DNA of 64,000 bases from UBA1672 sp964351365 (GTDB lineage Bacteria > Pseudomonadota > Alphaproteobacteria > Micavibrionales > Micavibrionaceae). Both the position numbers and the translations under genes were made by a program. Positions 9,016 to 17,736 of the stretch are shown piece after piece. A model generated the notes under the pieces. The model was not told the origin of the DNA and did no database searches. It worked only from the letters and a program-made list of their open reading frames with translations. Within the stretch, counting starts at the first letter, position 1. Every line of letters begins with the position of its first letter. The stretch is taken from positions 33,579 through 97,578 of the forward strand of contig CAYGNP010000006.1 of NCBI GenBank assembly GCA_964351365.1, given 5' to 3'.

Positions 9016-10157
9016 CCCAGACCGTTCAGGAAACGCTGAGCAAAGCAAAGCTCATTGTTATAAAAATCGGCTCTGTTCTTGTACGTGGCCAAACCCTTGA
9101 TACAGTAAATCAAAGCTGGATGGACAGCCTCGCCAAAGACGTACACAGCCTGATCCAAAGGGGTAAAAAAATCGTCATTGTCTCCTCTGGCGGCATTGCA
9201 CTTGGCCGCAAAGCTCTTAACATCCCTGCCGATATGCCCCCCGGAAAAATTCCACTAGCGAAAAAACAAGCCTCCTCTGCTGTTGGTCAATATCATATCT
9301 TCAACGGCTACCATAAAGCCTTTGCCGCCTGCAACATCACCGCCGCACAAGTATTGCTCACCATGAGTGAAACAGAAAACCGTCGCATGAACCTCAACGC
9401 CCGTGAAACTCTGCACACCTTGCTCGACCATAATATTATCCCCGTCATAAATGAAAACGACGTTGTCTCCACGGGAGAAATCCGTTTTGGCGATAATGAC
9501 CGCCTTTCGGTACGCGTCGCCCAGATGATTGGCGCAGATTCTGTTGTTCTGCTATCCACAACCGATGGATTATACACAGATAATCCAGATAAAAACCCTC
9601 AAGCGCAGCATATTCCTTTAATTGAAGAACTGAACCAAAGCCACACGGACATGGCAGGCGAAGCCATATCAGGCCTCAGCTCTGGTGGCATGAAAAGCAA
9701 GATCGAAGCCGCAAACTCCGCTACAAAAAATGGCATTCACCTCATCATCACAAACGGCCTGGAAAACCATGCCTTGGCTAATTTATGCAATTCCGAAAAA
9801 CGCGCCAGCCTCTTTCTTGCCCAAAATTGCGGCAACAATGCCCGCAAAATCTGGATCAGCGCCCATATGAGCCCCAAAGGCGCCATCACCATCGATGACG
9901 GAGCGCAAAAAGCCCTAAAATCAGGCAAAAGCCTGCTCCCCATAGGTGCAAAATCCTGCAGCGGAAATTTCCAGCGCGGCGATGTGATTGAAATAAAATC
10001 CCTTGAGGGCAAAAAAATCGGTATGGGCCTCAGCGCTTATAACATAGACGACACCCGCAAAATCATCGGCAAAAACACCAGCGACATCGCAAGCCTGCTA
10101 GGCTACATCGGACGCGAAGAACTCGTCCATCGTAACGACATGGTTTTAGAAACCTAA
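9012..10157 (+). CDS. proB: Glutamate 5-kinase (ProB) with PUA domain
   Basis: ProB phosphorylates glutamate in the first step of proline synthesis. The amino-acid kinase domain (about 1-265) shows VIKIGSVLV, VSSGGIALG, PVINENDVVS and LLSTTDGLY. The C-terminal ~110 residues (starting near IWISAHMSPKG) form the PUA domain found in most bacterial ProB. Its usual partner proA is not next to it but lies 17 kb downstream with nadD and rsfS. It overlaps obgE by 4 bases. Confidence 0.95.
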   Translation: MTQTVQETLSKAKLIVIKIGSVLVRGQTLDTVNQSWMDSLAKDVHSLIQRGKKIVIVSSGGIALGRKALNIPADMPPGKIPLAKKQASSAVGQYHIFNGYHKAFAACNITAAQVLLTMSETENRRMNLNARETLHTLLDHNIIPVINENDVVSTGEIRFGDNDRLSVRVAQMIGADSVVLLSTTDGLYTDNPDKNPQAQHIPLIEELNQSHTDMAGEAISGLSSGGMKSKIEAANSATKNGIHLIITNGLENHALANLCNSEKRASLFLAQNCGNNARKIWISAHMSPKGAITIDDGAQKALKSGKSLLPIGAKSCSGNFQRGDVIEIKSLEGKKIGMGLSAYNIDDTRKIIGKNTSDIASLLGYIGREELVHRNDMVLET

Positions 10158-10222
10158 AGCCCTTTGCACACCCTCCATTTTCCGCCATGATAATGGTTCA
10201 TTCGAATCAAAAAGAGCAAATC

Positions 10223-12904
10223 ATGCGTACCGATACCCCAAAGACGATTTACCTCAAAGACTATAGCCCCTACCCTTTCACCATAGAAAATCTTGATCTG
10301 AATTTCGACATTCATGACGGCTACACGATCGTTACCGCCAAAAGCAAATGGATACGCACCAACCCAAAGGCCAAGGATATTTTCCTGAACGGCGAAGACC
10401 TGGAACTCTTAAGCGTGAAAATCAATGACAAAGAAATCACTAATTACACCAAGAATGATGTGTCTCTGCGCATACCCTGCCCTAGTGATTCCTTCACCCT
10501 TGAGATTGAAACCAAAATCTACCCCGAAAAAAATACACGCCTTGAAGGGCTATACAACTCTGGCGGCACATACTGCACGCAGTGCGAAGCCGAGGGCTTC
10601 CGCCGCATCACCTATTATCCTGACCGCCCTGATGTATTAACCGTTTTCACAGTGCGCATAGAGACCGATAGGAAATACCCTGTACTGCTGTCAAACGGTA
10701 ATTTGATTGAAAAAGGACTTTGTCATCCTGAAGCGCTTGCGCTGAAGGATCTAAAAGATTCTTCAGGCTCTGCGAGTCTTCAGAATGACACAGAGAACAC
10801 ACTAAGACATTACACAATTTGGGAAGACCCCTTCCCCAAACCCTGCTACCTCTTCGCCCTCGTCGCCGGAGACCTCACGCATATTCACGATACCTTCACC
10901 ACAAAATCCGGTAACGAGGTCGATCTCTACATTTACGTGCGCCCCGGCGATGAAAGCCAATGCGCACACGCCATGGACAGCCTCAAACGTTCAATGAAAT
11001 GGGATGAAGACGTATATGGCCTTGAGTATGATCTCGACATTTTCAACATTGTTGCCGTCAGCGATTTTAACATGGGCGCGATGGAAAATAAATCCCTCAA
11101 CATCTTCAACACCGCCCTCGTCCTTGCACAGCAAGAAACAGCAACCGATACGGACTTCATGCGCGTTGAAGGCGTCATTGCCCATGAATATTTCCACAAT
11201 TGGAGCGGCAACCGCGTTACTTGCCGCGACTGGTTTCAACTCTCCCTGAAGGAAGGGCTCACCGTCTTCCGAGATCAGGAATTCTCCGCCGATACGCACT
11301 CCCGCGCTGTGCAGCGCATCGATGATGTCACGCATCTCAGGCGTTTTCAATTTGCCGAAGACGCCTCCCCCCTTGCGCACCCGATTAGGCCGGATAACTA
11401 TATTGAGATCAATAATTTTTACACCATGACCGTCTATGAAAAAGGTGCAGAAGTCATCCGTATGCTGCACACAATTCTGGGCGGCGAAAATTACCGCAAG
11501 GGCACTGATCTCTATTTTGCACGCCATGATGGCCAAGCCGTTACATGCGAGGATTTCATAAAAGCTCTGGAAGAGGCAAGCGGCGCTGACCTGACCCAAT
11601 TCCGTCTCTGGTACAGTCAGGCCGGAACGCCAGAGCTAAGCTTCAACGGATCATATGATCCAAAAACGCAAATCTATACAGTAAAATTGTCACAAAAATT
11701 GCCCGATACCCCCGGCCAGACAAACAAAAAGCCTATGGTCATTCCTGTCGCACTTGGCCTCATCGGTGAAAGCGGCGAAGATTTAATTGGCACGGAAATT
11801 CTCATGCTGAAGGAACAGGAACAAAAATTCGAGTTCAAAAACATCCCCGTGCAGCCAATCCCTTCAGTCCTGCGTAATTTCTCTGCCCCCGTGACGCTCA
11901 AAACCAACATCAGCGATAAAGACTATATCCGCCTGACCCAAACCGAAATATATGATGGCTTCAACCGCTGGGAATCAGGGCAAATTCTGGCGCGTAAAGT
12001 CATACATAATATGCTGGACAATGACCAGGCCTCCCCGCCGGATGAATTTATCAAGGGCTACGGCGAAATTTTAACAGACAGCCTTAAAGCAACCGGCAAC
12101 ACCAATGATATTGGCCTGCTTTCCCGCGCAATGCACCTGCCCGATATTTCACAAATCGTGCAAGAACGCCAAAACGCCGACCCACAAGCAATATACCAAG
12201 CACGCCACGCCATTATGTGTGCCCTCAAACGCGAGCATAAAGACGGTCTTGAAAAACTTTACGGCCTCTATGAAGGGGATAAAACATTTTCCATCACGCC
12301 AAACGCGATTGCAAAACGAGCTCTGCGCAACGCCGTATTATCATACCTGACCGCAACCAAGGGCACAGGATGCGCCCGCCGCGCCAAAGAACACTATGAT
12401 AACGCAAACAACATGACAGATCGCGTCGCAGCCCTTGCCTGCCTCTCTTCAAATCCATACGAGCAGCGCGAACAAGCCTTCGCTGATTTTTACAACCGCT
12501 TCAAAGATTACCCCCTCGTGATTGATAAATGGTTCTCCCTCCAAGCGACGGCAATCAATGACAATACCATCGCACATTTAAAAACCCTTCGCGATCACCC
12601 AGACTTTAATATCAAAAACCCAAACCGGGTGCGCTCGCTTTTCGCCGCATTTGCCATGAACAATCCGGCATGCTTCCACGACGAAAGCGGTGCGGGCTAT
12701 GAGTTCCTTAAAAACGCAATCATAGAGCTAAACACCATAAACCCCCAAATCGGCGCGCGCTTGCTCACCCCGTTCCGTGAATGGAAACGCTTCACCCCCA
12801 CCCGTCAGGAAAAAATGAAAGCTGCGCTATCAGAGATTTTAGGAATCAAAGACATCGCTCCCGATATTTTCGAAATTGCGAGCAAGAGCTTGGGAAAATC
12901 ATGA
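10223..12904 (+). CDS. pepN: Aminopeptidase N (M1 family metallopeptidase), with in-frame repeat insertion
   Basis: This cytoplasmic zinc aminopeptidase removes N-terminal residues from peptides. It has an N-terminal beta domain, the exopeptidase signature GAMEN, and the zinc motif HEYFH with downstream Glu in the M1 catalytic domain. The C-terminal ARM-like domain is the PepN (DUF3458) type. The chosen start is the ATG at 10223 (MRTDTPKTIY), preceded by an AAGAG; an in-frame ATG at 10187 would add 12 residues. Between EKG and RHYTIWEDPFPKPCYLF there are about 25 extra residues relative to other PepN as I recall them. They are encoded by a palindromic repeat (10721-10790), and the reading frame is kept. 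Confidence 0.96.
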   Translation: MRTDTPKTIYLKDYSPYPFTIENLDLNFDIHDGYTIVTAKSKWIRTNPKAKDIFLNGEDLELLSVKINDKEITNYTKNDVSLRIPCPSDSFTLEIETKIYPEKNTRLEGLYNSGGTYCTQCEAEGFRRITYYPDRPDVLTVFTVRIETDRKYPVLLSNGNLIEKGLCHPEALALKDLKDSSGSASLQNDTENTLRHYTIWEDPFPKPCYLFALVAGDLTHIHDTFTTKSGNEVDLYIYVRPGDESQCAHAMDSLKRSMKWDEDVYGLEYDLDIFNIVAVSDFNMGAMENKSLNIFNTALVLAQQETATDTDFMRVEGVIAHEYFHNWSGNRVTCRDWFQLSLKEGLTVFRDQEFSADTHSRAVQRIDDVTHLRRFQFAEDASPLAHPIRPDNYIEINNFYTMTVYEKGAEVIRMLHTILGGENYRKGTDLYFARHDGQAVTCEDFIKALEEASGADLTQFRLWYSQAGTPELSFNGSYDPKTQIYTVKLSQKLPDTPGQTNKKPMVIPVALGLIGESGEDLIGTEILMLKEQEQKFEFKNIPVQPIPSVLRNFSAPVTLKTNISDKDYIRLTQTEIYDGFNRWESGQILARKVIHNMLDNDQASPPDEFIKGYGEILTDSLKATGNTNDIGLLSRAMHLPDISQIVQERQNADPQAIYQARHAIMCALKREHKDGLEKLYGLYEGDKTFSITPNAIAKRALRNAVLSYLTATKGTGCARRAKEHYDNANNMTDRVAALACLSSNPYEQREQAFADFYNRFKDYPLVIDKWFSLQATAINDNTIAHLKTLRDHPDFNIKNPNRVRSLFAAFAMNNPACFHDESGAGYEFLKNAIIELNTINPQIGARLLTPFREWKRFTPTRQEKMKAALSEILGIKDIAPDIFEIASKSLGKS
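10721..10790. repeat. Palindromic repeat element inside pepN
   Basis: The element begins TGTCATCCTGAAGC and ends TCTTCAGAATGACA. The two halves are imperfect inverted repeats meeting at GGATCTAAAAGATTC, so the RNA would fold into a long hairpin. The ends match the element at 48276-48333 (TGTCATCCTGAA ... AATGACA). It resembles dispersed palindromic repeats such as the Rickettsia palindromic elements that enter genes in frame. Confidence 0.8.
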
Positions 12905-13524
12905 TTGTAAGCTCAATGAAACAAGGCTCTGACGAATGGTATAGGGCGCGTTTGGGCGTTGTCACAGCCTCTAATTTCAAAGCTATTTTAACCAAAGGCT
13001 CAGGCAAAACCCGCGCAAATTATATGCGCCGCCTCGCGCATGAAATCATAACAGGCAGCCCTGCCCCCCAAAGCTTCGAAAGCTCCGCCATGCAACGCGG
13101 CAATGATCTTGAGCCACAGGCCCGCGACGTTTATCAGAAAAAAACAGGGCTAAATGTTCAAGAAGTCGGCATTGCCTACCTTGATCATACAAAACGCATC
13201 GCCGCATCCCCAGATGGCCTAATCGCAGAAGAAGGAGGGCTAGAGATAAAATGCCCCCTACCTCACACCCATGAGAAATATTTGCAAGAAGGCAAAATCC
13301 CGCACATCTATATCCCCCAAGTGCAAGGGAACCTTTGGGTTACAGGTCGAAAATGGTGGGATTTCGTAAGCTACGCCCCCGAATTCAAGCAAAACACAAT
13401 GATCCACCGCATCTACCGAGATGAGGCCTATATTAAGCGCCTCAGCACCGAAATATTCCGCTTTATCGATGACCTTGACCACCTTGTAGATGAATATGTT
13501 GAAACCAGAACAAGCCGCGCCTGA
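12901..13524 (+). CDS. YqaJ / lambda-exonuclease family nuclease, 207 aa
   Basis: This is a PD-(D/E)XK-type 5'-3' DNA exonuclease like phage recombination exonucleases. Visible signatures are QGSDEWYRARLGVVTASNF, LEPQARDVY, the catalytic core SPDGL ... LEIKCP and the glutamine in VQGNLWV. The start at 12901 overlaps the pepN stop by 4 bases (ATGA), so it is translationally coupled to a housekeeping gene. No recombinase or other phage gene is nearby, so it is not part of a visible prophage. The catalytic residues look intact. Its role is unknown; a DNA repair function is only inferred. Confidence 0.8.
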   Translation: MIVSSMKQGSDEWYRARLGVVTASNFKAILTKGSGKTRANYMRRLAHEIITGSPAPQSFESSAMQRGNDLEPQARDVYQKKTGLNVQEVGIAYLDHTKRIAASPDGLIAEEGGLEIKCPLPHTHEKYLQEGKIPHIYIPQVQGNLWVTGRKWWDFVSYAPEFKQNTMIHRIYRDEAYIKRLSTEIFRFIDDLDHLVDEYVETRTSRA

Positions 13525-14128
13525 TTTTTCCCTCGAAGACCAGCATGAGGGCCTTGTCTGCGGGTTAGACGAGGTCGGTCGAGGCCCCCTCGCCGGGCCA
13601 GTCGTCGCAGCCTGCGTCATCATTCCCAAAAACATGCGTACATTTGATTTCATCAAAGACATAAATGACAGCAAAAAGCTAAGCGCCGCCAAGCGTGAAA
13701 AGCTCTACACCAAAATTACGCAACACCTCCCCCACGCTATCGCCGAACTCTCACCCGAAGAAATTGACACACTCAACATCCTCCAAGCCAGCTTAGAGGC
13801 TATGCGCCGCGCTTATGTTCAAATTGAAGGCATCACACATGCCCTCGTAGACGGCAACAAAGCCCCAAACCTGAAATGCCCCTTAACCACAGTAATCAAA
13901 GGCGATAGCAAATCCAAATCCATCGCCGCCGCCTCCATCATCGCAAAAGTCCACCGTGACCGCATCATGCAAAACCTTGCCATCGAATTTCCCGAATATG
14001 GCTGGGACCGCAACGCAGGCTACCCAACCCAGGAACATCGCACCGCCCTTCAAACACATGGCATCACCCTGTACCATCGAAAAAGCTTCGCACCTGTGAA
14101 GAACATTCTACAAACATCTAAAATATAA
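13490..14128 (+). CDS. rnhB: Ribonuclease HII
   Basis: RNase HII removes RNA from RNA-DNA hybrids and excises misincorporated ribonucleotides. The active-site motif GLDEVGRGPLAGPVVAA supplies the DE pair. Later acidic residues are in LVDGN and in IAKVHRD. Length of 212 residues is normal. The ORF overlaps the preceding exonuclease by 35 bases, and an ATG at 13496 is a possible alternative start. Confidence 0.95.
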   Translation: MNMLKPEQAAPDFSLEDQHEGLVCGLDEVGRGPLAGPVVAACVIIPKNMRTFDFIKDINDSKKLSAAKREKLYTKITQHLPHAIAELSPEEIDTLNILQASLEAMRRAYVQIEGITHALVDGNKAPNLKCPLTTVIKGDSKSKSIAAASIIAKVHRDRIMQNLAIEFPEYGWDRNAGYPTQEHRTALQTHGITLYHRKSFAPVKNILQTSKI

Positions 14129-14137
14129 AAAATTTCC

Positions 14138-14168
14138 TTGACCGCAGACTCCAAATGACTCATGATTC
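14138..14168 (+). promoter_or_regulatory. ccrM promoter region with three GANTC methylation sites
   Basis: TTGACC (14138-14143) and CATGAT (14161-14166) are spaced 17 bases apart. GACTC occurs at 14147-14151 and 14157-14161, and GATTC at 14164-14168. Three GANTC sites within 22 bases of the promoter of the GANTC methyltransferase itself suggest methylation-sensitive autoregulation, as reported for Caulobacter ccrM. No TTAA-N7-TTAA CtrA site was found here. Confidence 0.6.
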
Positions 14169-14195
14169 GCTTCTAATTCATAGAGAGGATCACAT

Positions 14196-15299
14196 ATGTC
14201 GAGTCCAAAAGAAAAATTATCCACAGAATCTATAATTATCGGTGACTGCGTTAAAAATATGCGCAAAATCGCAAAGGAATCCGTGGATTGTATCTTCGCC
14301 GATCCACCTTATAACCTGCAGCTTGGCGGAGACCTTCACCGCCCAAACAACTCAAAAGTAGACGCCGTCGATAATGACTGGGACCAATTTGAAAGTTTGA
14401 AAGCCTATGATGATTTTACAAAGAAATGGCTCAGCGCCGCGCGTGATACACTCAAACCTGACGGCTCAATCTGGGTCATCGGCAGTTATCACAACATCTT
14501 CCGCCTTGGCTATATCTTGCAGGATATGGGCTTTTGGATACTCAATGACATTATTTGGCGCAAATCAAACCCCATGCCCAATTTCCGCGGACGCCGCTTT
14601 ACTAACGCTCATGAAACCATGATCTGGGCTGCAAAATCAGAAAAATCCAAATATTATTTCAATTATGACGCCATGAAATCCCTGAACGAAGATCTGCAAA
14701 TGCGCTCGGACTGGTATCTGCCGCTCTGCACCGGCGCCGAACGGCTCAAAGACGATGACGGCAAGAAAGCCCACCCCACACAAAAACCGGAAAGCCTTCT
14801 ACACCGCGTACTTATGGCCTCCACAAAGCAAGGTGACACAGTCCTTGACCCCTTCTTCGGCACAGGAACAACCGGCGCAGTCGCCAAAAAACTGGGACGG
14901 AATTTCATCGGACTAGAGCAAGATAAAACCTACGCAACCTACGCCAAAGAACGCATTGCAGGAATCCAGCCGCTAGAACAAAACCTGATCACCAATCAGC
15001 AAAAGCGAGAATTACCTCGTGTCCCCTTCGGCTCTCTTGTTGAGCGCGGCCTCATAAAACCCGGCGCAGTCCTAACCGATGCACAAAAACGCCACAAAGC
15101 AACAGTCCACGCGGACGGCTCAATTATGATCCAAAACCATATCAGCAAAGCCCGCGGCTCAATCCACAAAGTCGGCGCAGCAGCACAAGACGCACCCTCA
15201 TGCAATGGTTGGACATTCTGGCATTATAAAGACGGACGCAAGAACCTGCCTATTGATCACCTGCGCGAGCAAATAAGAGCCGAAGATGATCATGCCTGA
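14196..15299 (+). CDS. ccrM: Cell-cycle DNA adenine methyltransferase CcrM (GANTC)
   Basis: This solitary beta-class N6-adenine methyltransferase methylates GANTC in Alphaproteobacteria and couples replication to gene expression. The catalytic motif is DPPYNLQL near the N-terminus. The target region is in the middle (RKSNPMPNFRGRRFTNAHET). The AdoMet motif FFGTGTTGAVAKKLGR lies near residue 228. The C-terminal ~90 residues after it (VPFGSLVERGLIKPGAVL) match the CcrM-specific C-terminal domain. AGAGAGGA lies 6 bases before the ATG. No cognate restriction gene is nearby. The end overlaps folB by 14 bases. Confidence 0.93.
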   Translation: MSSPKEKLSTESIIIGDCVKNMRKIAKESVDCIFADPPYNLQLGGDLHRPNNSKVDAVDNDWDQFESLKAYDDFTKKWLSAARDTLKPDGSIWVIGSYHNIFRLGYILQDMGFWILNDIIWRKSNPMPNFRGRRFTNAHETMIWAAKSEKSKYYFNYDAMKSLNEDLQMRSDWYLPLCTGAERLKDDDGKKAHPTQKPESLLHRVLMASTKQGDTVLDPFFGTGTTGAVAKKLGRNFIGLEQDKTYATYAKERIAGIQPLEQNLITNQQKRELPRVPFGSLVERGLIKPGAVLTDAQKRHKATVHADGSIMIQNHISKARGSIHKVGAAAQDAPSCNGWTFWHYKDGRKNLPIDHLREQIRAEDDHA

Positions 15300-15657
15300 A
15301 AGCACAGATCAGGTCTTCATCCGTGACCTCATAGTTACAATGTCAGTAGGCATCTACGACAGTGAAAAACAAGCCCCGCAGCGCGTGAGCATGAATATAA
15401 CCCTTAATGTAAAAAGCAATAAAGCCAAAAATCTGAAATCAATTGATGATGTCGTCTCATACGAAAAACTGACAAACGACATAACCTCGCTATGCAGATC
15501 AAAACATTTCGAACTTCTTGAACAATTAGCAGAAGAGATTGCCTCTATTTGCCTAAGTGATAAGAGGGTTCAAACGGCAGCAATAACACTGGAAAAACCG
15601 GATATCATAATGGAAACAAAATCAGTTGGCATAAGCATCACCCGATCCAATAAGTAA
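15286..15657 (+). CDS. folB: Dihydroneopterin aldolase
   Basis: FolB cleaves dihydroneopterin in folate synthesis. The 123-residue protein has the short tunnelling-fold pattern QVFIRDLIVTMSVGIYDSE and the catalytic-region segment ELLEQLAEEIA. The tail includes LEKPDIIMETKSVGI with the family's KP motif. It starts inside the 3' end of ccrM; the ATG at 15292 (MPESTDQ) is an equally good start. No other fol gene is adjacent. Confidence 0.85.
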   Translation: MIMPESTDQVFIRDLIVTMSVGIYDSEKQAPQRVSMNITLNVKSNKAKNLKSIDDVVSYEKLTNDITSLCRSKHFELLEQLAEEIASICLSDKRVQTAAITLEKPDIIMETKSVGISITRSNK

Positions 15658-15661
15658 GAAA

Positions 15662-16642
15662 CTACTCTTCTTCCTCATGCAAAATACCCCTACCCTGAGA
15701 ACGCTTGGTCAAAATATCATACTCATCCTGAAGTTTAATATCGAGCTTACCCTTATTTTTGTTGGAAACATAACTTTCCGAAAAAAACAACTTTTCTTTA
15801 TAAGGGTCTTCATAAATCTCATACCCCTCAAGTACAGCCATCATCTGCACAACAGGGTATTGATACATATTCAAGCCCATAAACTTGCCATGTGTAAAAA
15901 TCTTAACTTTTATAGCAAGATAGGCATCACGAAAAGAATACATACGTTCTTTGTTCCGCCACCGTTCTTCAACTTTCTGACGAAATAAAGCCTGCTTTCG
16001 CTTGATATAATCATTCGCTTCATTTTCTTCCATCGCAAAACTTTCAAGAGTAAACGGACGACTAAACTCAAGAATCAACGAGCGCGGATAACCTTCCTGA
16101 GGGCTGATATCATCATTACATTCACGAGCACGAAAATCGATGGCATAAACCTCAAAACGCCTCAAAGAATCAATAACAAAATCATCTTGCAATTGGAAAA
16201 CTCTACGCTTTGTATCATAATCCTTAAGCTTGATAGGCATTAAAAATTCAAAGCGCGTGGGAAAATCATTCTTATTTTCCAATATAAAATTCCTCCCAGC
16301 ATCGCGAATTCTGCCCCACTCAATTTCATCGCCTGAAAAGTTTCTGTAAATATCACATTCATTAAACCGCATGAACTCATCAACAGCCAGATTATCACTG
16401 ATATCATATAGATTAACCGCCCAATAAAGATGCGACAAAGCCTTCATCGTTGGAGTTTCATAAATATAGCTCGTCGTAATATTTTCAATATCATTAAAAA
16501 CTTTTTTTGCACCTGGCCCTTGGTCTTGATCCAGCAATTTATCCTGATACCCGTCAAGATACTCAAGCTGCGCATTAGAGGGCTGCACAAAAAACAGGAG
16601 CGAAAAACAGTAAAACACAGCTACAAATAAATATTTTTTCAT
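15662..16642 (-). CDS. Exported protein of unknown function, 326 aa
   Basis: A signal peptide begins MKKYLFVAVFYCFSLLFF with a cleavage-type site after SNA, so the protein should be periplasmic or envelope bound. The mature part is rich in charged and aromatic residues (for example NLYDISDNLAVDEFMRFNEC) and ends EEEE. I do not recognise the family with confidence. It may be one of the uncharacterised DUFs confined to Alphaproteobacteria. A longer ORF from 16678 would overlap the mutY stop by 4 bases. The start at 16642 is preferred because it gives a clean signal peptide and lies just behind a TATAAT box. Confidence 0.7.
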   Translation of the reverse strand: MKKYLFVAVFYCFSLLFFVQPSNAQLEYLDGYQDKLLDQDQGPGAKKVFNDIENITTSYIYETPTMKALSHLYWAVNLYDISDNLAVDEFMRFNECDIYRNFSGDEIEWGRIRDAGRNFILENKNDFPTRFEFLMPIKLKDYDTKRRVFQLQDDFVIDSLRRFEVYAIDFRARECNDDISPQEGYPRSLILEFSRPFTLESFAMEENEANDYIKRKQALFRQKVEERWRNKERMYSFRDAYLAIKVKIFTHGKFMGLNMYQYPVVQMMAVLEGYEIYEDPYKEKLFFSESYVSNKNKGKLDIKLQDEYDILTKRSQGRGILHEEEE

Positions 16643-16648
16643 GAAAAC

Positions 16649-16678
16649 ATTATACGTGAAAAAGAGGCAAAAACTCAA
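16649..16678 (-). promoter_or_regulatory. Promoter giving a near-leaderless transcript for the exported protein
   Basis: On the minus strand TTGAGT (16678-16673) and TATAAT (16654-16649) are 18 bases apart. The ATG begins 7 bases after the -10, where transcription would be expected to start, so the mRNA would have little or no leader. This sits in the 3' end of mutY. Confidence 0.5.
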
Positions 16679-17736
16679 GAAGAAACGCTTTTTACAACCT
16701 TTTGAAAAAGCGAAGGAAAACCAATTTTTTCAAATGAATCAGCGTTTTTCCATTCATAACCAGATATTGCCGGATTTCCAGCAAGCCGCGCAGTATAGAC
16801 CTCAAGAAATAACTCAAAATGAGTAAAAACATGCGTAACAACCATACCATGCTGTGCTATTTCATCAAACTCAAGATGTTCTCTATCTAGAGCATTATTG
16901 ACCCAATCAGATGTTGGAAGCCCATACATCCCACCCAACAGCCCCTTGCTTGGGCGCTTATGTACCAAAACATTGCCATTATTATTCTTTATCCAATACA
17001 CATACCCATAGCGTTTCTGCTTATCCTTCTTCGCAGGCCTTACCGGATACAGCGCAGGATCACCTTCCTGATACCCCAAACAACCCTCATTCAAAGGACA
17101 TAAGGGACATAACAACTTTTTCGGCGTACAGATCGTAGCTCCCAAATCCATCAAACTTTGCGCATAATCACCAGGACGGTTATTAAACCCGCCAGCATAA
17201 CAAGCCGCTAAATCCTTTACCCCCCTCTTATCCCCTGCATAAGCATGATAACGAGCCATCACTCGTTCAATATTACCATCCACAACAACGGCAGGCTGGT
17301 CATATGCAATCGAAGCAATTGCCGCGCCGGTGTAATCACCAATACCCGGAAGCTTTTTAAGTGCCTCTATCTCCTGCGGAAAAACCCCGCCCATCTCCTG
17401 CGAAACAAGCTTGGCACATTTGTGTAAATTTCGCGCCCGCGCATAATAACCAAGACCTGCCCAAGCGCTCATCAGATCATCATGAGATGCTTGCGCCAAA
17501 TCATGAATACTAGGCCAGCGTTGAATGAATTTCAAAAAATACGGAATAACCGCCGGAACAGTCGTTTGTTGCAACATCACCTCAGACAACCAGACATGAT
17601 AGGGATCAGGCCGCGCCCCAGCTAAACTCCGCCATGGCAAGACGCGCGCATGCCGATCATACCAATCCAGCATTTTTTTACGAAACAACGCTGCGTCATC
17701 TGTGTTTTTATCTTTAACTATGCTAGATATCATCAT
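16675..17736 (-). CDS. mutY: A/G-specific adenine glycosylase MutY
   Basis: MutY removes adenine mispaired with 8-oxoguanine. The helix-hairpin-helix is LKKLPGIGDYTGAAIASIAY, followed by the catalytic Asp in VVDGNIERVMARY. The 4Fe-4S ligands are in CTPKKLLCPLCPLNEGC. The C-terminal Nudix-like 8-oxoG recognition domain has YGYVYWIKNNNGNVLVHKRP. Length of 353 residues is normal. Its start codon abuts the start codon of dciA on the other strand with no base between. Confidence 0.96.
   Translation of the reverse strand: MMISSIVKDKNTDDAALFRKKMLDWYDRHARVLPWRSLAGARPDPYHVWLSEVMLQQTTVPAVIPYFLKFIQRWPSIHDLAQASHDDLMSAWAGLGYYARARNLHKCAKLVSQEMGGVFPQEIEALKKLPGIGDYTGAAIASIAYDQPAVVVDGNIERVMARYHAYAGDKRGVKDLAACYAGGFNNRPGDYAQSLMDLGATICTPKKLLCPLCPLNEGCLGYQEGDPALYPVRPAKKDKQKRYGYVYWIKNNNGNVLVHKRPSKGLLGGMYGLPTSDWVNNALDREHLEFDEIAQHGMVVTHVFTHFELFLEVYTARLAGNPAISGYEWKNADSFEKIGFPSLFQKVVKSVSS

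Noticed and set aside
10991..11599. Minus-strand ORF of 202 codons
   Set aside because: It is antisense to the pepN catalytic domain with no recognisable features.
12901..13524. Prophage suggested by the YqaJ-type exonuclease
   Set aside because: No integrase, structural or lysis genes, and both neighbours are housekeeping genes.
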